Assembly: GCA_047971685.1 (NCBI GenBank)
Contig: JBKDZW010000087.1
Span: 1 to 22,192, forward strand
Direction of reading: 5' to 3'
Length of the DNA: 22,192 bases
DNA from: JAJXWB01 sp047971685
GTDB taxonomy: Bacteria; Pseudomonadota; Alphaproteobacteria; Rhizobiales; Beijerinckiaceae
The notes under the pieces were generated by a model. The model saw nothing but the letters and a program-made list of their open reading frames with translations. It was not told where the DNA came from and searched no databases. How positions within the stretch are numbered: position 1 is the first letter of the stretch; the number at the start of each line of letters is the position of its first letter. Of this stretch, positions 19,125 to 22,192 are shown piece by piece. The translations under genes were made by a program, and so were the position numbers.

Positions 19125-20573
19125 TCACGGGGCCTGATCGACATTGCTCAATTGCGCGTGCAATTCGGCTGGCGCGTCATTGCGCATCGAGGCGCGCACA
19201 ACCGTGACCGTGCAAGGCGCTTCAGCCACGACGCGCGACGAAACCGAGCCGAGGAAGCGGCGCACGGAGGAAGATCCACGTGCGCCGATCACGATCTGAT
19301 CAACGCGATTTGCTTGCGCATAATCGGTAAGCGCGCCGGCGACATCGGCCGCCTCGAGCACGTGAAAGCTGGCGCGCGCGCCCTCGCGCGCGAGCGGACG
19401 CGCCCATTCCTTGAGTTCGATGAGCCGGTTGACGTGAATGTTGCGGCCCTGCTGGTCGAGCGCATAATTGATGCCGATGCGGTTGAGCCGCAGAATGTTG
19501 AGGCAGGCCAGGCGCGCGTCCGGCATGGCGTGCAGAATGCGCTGCACGGTGTTGCGCAACGCCTCGACGAGCGCTGCGTCCGCATCGAGATCGACGCAGA
19601 CGGCCACGATAGGCGCGGACGAAATGCGCTCCGTGATCGCGGCCACTGGCGCTGCGCGGCCAAAGTGCATCTTCCACCGGCGCCCCAGCGCCTTGAGCAG
19701 GGGATCGCGCTCCTTGCGCTGCCCGTGCGCGGTGATGCGCACGTCTTCGGGATGGGCGAGATCGAAGGCGAGCTGGGCTGCCGTGGGATAGCGATTGGCG
19801 GGATCGACCTCCAGGCAGCGCAGGACGATTTCCTGCATCCATTCCGGCGTCTCCGGCCGGAGCGCGCGCGGGGGCATGGGATCGCGCCACATGCGCCGGC
19901 GCAGGCCGCGGCGCGATTGCGGGAAACCAAAGGGCCGCTCGCCCGTAATCAGATGGTACATCAGCACCCCGAGCGCAAAGAGGTCGGAGCGCGGATCGGA
20001 ACGGTCGCCACGCACCTGCTCGGGCGAAATATAGGGGCCGGTCCCCATGGGCAGATGGAATTCCTCCGCCAGAAGGTCGGGCAATTGCTCGTGGCGCGAC
20101 AGGCCGAAGTCGATCAGCGCCGCCTCGCCCGACTTGCGCATGATGATGTTGGAGGGCTTGATGTCGAGGTGGATGACCTGCTGGCGATGCAGCGCATCGA
20201 GCGCGGTCGCCACTTTCGCGCCGATCTCGCGCACACGTTCGACCGGCAGCGGCGCCTTCTCGAATTCGACAAGCAGCGAGGCGCCCTCGACATATTCCAT
20301 GACGATGTACGGCTGGCGCGAAAATTCGCCGACCGTCAGGCAGCGCGGCGCATGCGGGCCGGAAAGCTGCGGCAATATCATCTGTTCCATTTCAAAACCG
20401 ACGATCGCCGTGGCGTCGTCGCCGTCGAGAATGAACGGCGACTTAAGGATGACGGGAAAATCCACGTCCTGGCGCGTCACACGCCAGATGGAGGCCATGC
20501 CGCCGACATGCAGTTTTTCGCCGACGAGAAAACCGTCGACGAGCGCGCCGACCTTCAGAATCTCGCGACCCAT
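19125..20573 (-). CDS. Ser/Thr protein kinase fused to a C-terminal universal stress protein domain
   Basis: A 482-residue cytoplasmic protein. Residues about 12-275 form a Hanks-type kinase: Gly-rich loop HVGGMASIWRV, ATP-binding K44 in PVILKSP, a helix C Glu near E61/E63, hinge VMEYVEGASL, catalytic loop HLDIKPSN (D137, K139, N142), DFG at 155-157 and SPEQ in place of APE. The Leu before the catalytic Asp makes it a non-RD kinase. Residues about 318-460 form a UspA-like domain ending in IVIGARGSSSVRRFLGSVSSRVVAEAPCTVTVVR. The spacing between the glycines of the UspA nucleotide motif is one residue shorter than the classical G-2x-G-9x-G. No transmembrane or extracellular sensor domain is present. 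It lies 19 bp after a PPP-type phosphatase gene, so the two may set the phosphorylation state of the same targets. Confidence 0.93.
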   Translation of the reverse strand: MGREILKVGALVDGFLVGEKLHVGGMASIWRVTRQDVDFPVILKSPFILDGDDATAIVGFEMEQMILPQLSGPHAPRCLTVGEFSRQPYIVMEYVEGASLLVEFEKAPLPVERVREIGAKVATALDALHRQQVIHLDIKPSNIIMRKSGEAALIDFGLSRHEQLPDLLAEEFHLPMGTGPYISPEQVRGDRSDPRSDLFALGVLMYHLITGERPFGFPQSRRGLRRRMWRDPMPPRALRPETPEWMQEIVLRCLEVDPANRYPTAAQLAFDLAHPEDVRITAHGQRKERDPLLKALGRRWKMHFGRAAPVAAITERISSAPIVAVCVDLDADAALVEALRNTVQRILHAMPDARLACLNILRLNRIGINYALDQQGRNIHVNRLIELKEWARPLAREGARASFHVLEAADVAGALTDYAQANRVDQIVIGARGSSSVRRFLGSVSSRVVAEAPCTVTVVRASMRNDAPAELHAQLSNVDQAP

Positions 20574-20592
20574 ATTATTTCCCCATATCCAT

Positions 20593-21333
20593 TTATCGGC
20601 CTACGAACAGACGCGCGGAAAGGATTGCGGGAAGGCCGGCGTTCTTGATCTTTTGCGCAGCGCGCTCGATGTCGTAGGGCGCGCGGCAGAAGCTGATCGA
20701 ACGGTTTTCGTCGTCGTAGATCGCATAGGCCGCCGTCGGGTTCTGGTCGCGCGGCTGGCCGACCGAACCCAGCACCGCAAGCCAGCGCCGGGAGGACGAC
20801 AGGCGCATGGCGATGGCCGATTGCGGCGTGAAGGGAACGGCCGGCTTCATTGGCGCCATATTGTAGAGTTGCGGCACATGCACATGGCCGCAGAACGTGA
20901 CCTTAGCATCGACCCCGCGCATGGCGCGCTCGGCGACGGCGGGACTGTCGACGTAAATCCAGGCCGGCGGATTGGAGCCTTCCGAATGGGCGTAGAGAAT
21001 GTCGCCTTCGCGATGGGTGCGCGGCAGTTCCGCCAGAAATTTCTTTTGCGCGACATCGAGCTTGCCGCGCGTCCATTCGATCGAGGCGCGCGCATATTCG
21101 TTCATGCCGTTGAGCGAACCCGATACGGCCTCGTCGTGATTGCCGAGCAGGACGACGGCGCCCTTGTCCTGCATGCCGCGCACGACGTCGACCACATAAA
21201 CGGGATCGGCCCCGTAGCCGACGATATCGCCGAGAATGACGTAGCGCTCCGCGCCCTGCCGGCGCGCATGGTTGAGGCAGGCGTCGAACGCCTCGCGATT
21301 GGCGTGGATGTCCGACAACAATGCGATCCGCAT
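20593..21333 (-). CDS. Calcineurin-like (PPP-type) metallophosphoesterase
   Basis: A 246-residue dimetal phosphoesterase with all core motifs: SDIHANREAF (D and H), LGDIVGYGADP, LLGNHDEAV, YAHSEGS and GHVHVPQL. The motif set fits the group close to bacterial protein phosphatases and diadenosine tetraphosphatases (ApaH/PrpA-like or YfcE-like); the substrate is not fixed by sequence. The start is the ATG at 21333 (MRIALLSDIHAN), which matches relatives; longer frames upstream are spacer DNA. GGAGGA lies about 12-15 bases upstream. It precedes the kinase-USP gene by 19 bp on the same strand, which suggests a kinase/phosphatase pair. A 20-bp near-perfect dyad stands 27 bp upstream of the start. 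Confidence 0.92.
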   Translation of the reverse strand: MRIALLSDIHANREAFDACLNHARRQGAERYVILGDIVGYGADPVYVVDVVRGMQDKGAVVLLGNHDEAVSGSLNGMNEYARASIEWTRGKLDVAQKKFLAELPRTHREGDILYAHSEGSNPPAWIYVDSPAVAERAMRGVDAKVTFCGHVHVPQLYNMAPMKPAVPFTPQSAIAMRLSSSRRWLAVLGSVGQPRDQNPTAAYAIYDDENRSISFCRAPYDIERAAQKIKNAGLPAILSARLFVGR

Positions 21334-21360
21334 TTTAAGGCGACATCCTCCGGCGTTGCG

Positions 21361-21380
21361 CGGCGTCGAGATCGACGCCG
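21361..21380. promoter_or_regulatory. 20-bp dyad, candidate operator of the phosphatase-kinase unit
   Basis: CGGCGTCGA-GA-TCGACGCCG: perfect 9-bp arms around a 2-bp centre. A 2-nt loop is too tight for an RNA hairpin, so a DNA-binding dimer site is more likely. It lies 27 bp before the phosphatase start codon. Confidence 0.45.
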
Positions 21381-21390
21381 TCAAGAATAA

Positions 21391-21430
21391 CACATGGAAG
21401 GCAAGCATAGCGCATGGAAGGCGCGTGTAT
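21391..21430. repeat. 20-bp imperfect tandem repeat between xseA and the phosphatase gene
   Basis: CACATGGAAGGCAAGCATAG (21391) and CGCATGGAAGGCGCGTGTAT (21411) share CATGGAAGGC and the general layout. It lies in the 169-bp spacer before the phosphatase gene, next to the 20-bp dyad. Confidence 0.5.
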
Positions 21431-21502
21431 GCAATCCATTGGAAGTTCGCGCGACAGTCCGATGGCCGGCAATCGCGGCCCACGCCGCCGCCATCCACGC
21501 AC

Positions 21503-22192
21503 TCAGAACAGCGAGCCCTGATCGGCTTTCTGTTTTGCGGCGCTTGACGGTTTTCTTGACGGTTTCCTTGGTGGTTTCCCGGCCGGTGGCGCGCTTGCCT
21601 TTGGCTCGGATACCGTCGCCTCGCCCTCGGCGATCGCGCGCCTGCGGCCATCTGAAAACTGGATGACGAGTTTCTGGCCCGCTGTCACCGCGCCCGCGCT
21701 GCGCAGGGGCGCCTCGTTTACGTCGCGCACCAGCGCAAAGCCGCGCGCAAGCACATTTTCGTAGCCAAGCGAGGCGCGCAGCTTTTCGAGCGCCTGAAAT
21801 TTTTCGCGGCGCGCGGCCACATGGCGCAGAACCGCCGGACCAAGGCGCGCGTGCAATGCGGCAAGCTCCTGCCTGCGGTTTGCTATGCGCTCGCGACCCT
21901 GGCTCAGGCGGTTTTCCATGGCTCGTTGCAGGCGCGCGGCGCGTTGCGCCAGAACCTCGGCGCGCGCTGGCGCAATCGCGGCCCCAAGGCGCGCCAGATT
22001 TTCCAACAATTGACGCAATTCGCCCTGCCTGCGCGCAAGCTCGGCCCGCGGCGAATGGCGGGCGAGCCGCGCATCGAGTTCGCCGAGCCGCGTCCTGCGG
22101 CGCGCCAGCAGATCGCGCATGTCCTTGCGCAGATTGGAGGCGATTGCATCGACTTGCTGGCGGCGCGCGCCCAAAATATCGTCGGGCGCCGG
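21503..22192 (-). CDS. xseA: Exodeoxyribonuclease VII large subunit, C-terminal part (runs off the window)
   Basis: Large subunit of exonuclease VII, a single-strand-specific nuclease in mismatch repair and DNA clean-up. Only the last 229 residues are present; the gene begins beyond the right edge. Visible are the long Arg/Ala/Leu-rich coiled coil (LLARRRTRLGELDARLARH and onward) and the conserved C-terminal elements LGYENVLARGFALVRD and VIQFSDGRRRAIAEGEA. The family's N-terminal OB-fold and nuclease core are outside. The tail after about residue 190 is Lys/Pro-rich, with KPPRKPSRKPSS encoded by a 12-bp repeat, and ends QGSLF, which resembles a beta-clamp-binding pentapeptide. The neighbourhood lpxK-DUF2093-xseA is common in alphaproteobacteria; here a kinase/phosphatase pair is inserted between. 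Confidence 0.93.
   Translation of the reverse strand, partial: PAPDDILGARRQQVDAIASNLRKDMRDLLARRRTRLGELDARLARHSPRAELARRQGELRQLLENLARLGAAIAPARAEVLAQRAARLQRAMENRLSQGRERIANRRQELAALHARLGPAVLRHVAARREKFQALEKLRASLGYENVLARGFALVRDVNEAPLRSAGAVTAGQKLVIQFSDGRRRAIAEGEATVSEPKASAPPAGKPPRKPSRKPSSAAKQKADQGSLF
21542..21577. repeat. 12-bp in-frame tandem repeat in the xseA tail
   Basis: GCTTGACGGTTT (21542), TCTTGACGGTTT (21554) and CCTTGGTGGTTT (21566). On the minus strand each is four codons, giving the basic KPxR/KPSS units of the XseA tail. Length change would keep the frame. Confidence 0.8.

Noticed and set aside
19152..20648. 498-codon plus-strand frame
   Set aside because: Antisense to the kinase-USP gene; the kinase motifs on the minus strand are clear.
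1..22192. Signs of a mobile island or prophage
   Set aside because: No integrase, transposase, phage or toxin-antitoxin gene, no tRNA-bounded direct repeats, and even GC-rich composition apart from the small repeat arrays.

Overview
The window is GC-rich chromosomal DNA from an alphaproteobacterium, most likely of the order Hyphomicrobiales (Rhizobiales), possibly near Beijerinckiaceae or Methylocystaceae. Five things point that way. The F0 ATP synthase genes form a separate atpI-atpB-atpE-atpF'-atpF cluster with two different b-type subunits. The glycine decarboxylase P-protein is split in two. An IalB-family gene sits next to cytochrome oxidase genes. DUF4170, waaA, lpxK and DUF2093 genes lie together. 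Two copies of a roughly 106-bp RIME-like intergenic element are present. The family or genus is inference. No tRNA, rRNA, transposase, phage gene or CRISPR array was seen.

Layout. Positions 1-1891 (minus): ctaC and the N-terminal part of ctaD, subunits II and I of an aa3-type cytochrome c oxidase. Positions 1892-2434: a repeat-rich divergent spacer. Positions 2435-3758 (plus): an IalB-family secreted protein and a lipoprotein. Positions 3825-8747 (plus): a glycine cleavage operon, promoter - tandem glycine riboswitch - gcvT - gcvH - RIME-like element - gcvPA - gcvPB, ending at a bidirectional terminator. Positions 8927-11643 (minus): the F0 operon. Positions 11999-14369 (plus): a small secreted cysteine-containing protein, ubiA and a PNPOx-like flavoprotein. 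Position 14373-14786 (minus): a small DUF6101-like protein. Positions 15100-18510 (plus): an inositol-monophosphatase/CysQ-like enzyme, DUF4170, waaA and lpxK, the last two acting in Kdo-lipid A synthesis. Positions 18640-22192 (minus): DUF2093, a Ser/Thr kinase fused to a universal stress protein domain, a PPP-type phosphoesterase, and the C-terminal part of xseA.

Most genes are housekeeping: respiration, ATP synthesis, one-carbon/glycine metabolism, ubiquinone and lipid A. The least ordinary part is what lies at gene edges. Short tandem duplications with periods of 12, 15, 18, 19, 22 and 29 bp occur repeatedly at gene starts, gene ends and in spacers. One of these arrays makes a chain of start-stop-coupled mini-ORFs between atpI and atpB. 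The other points worth a second look are the kinase-USP/phosphatase pair with a near-perfect dyad upstream, a LpxK that appears to lack the usual segment after its SRG motif, and a Glu-to-Lys change next to the CuA cysteines of CtaC.
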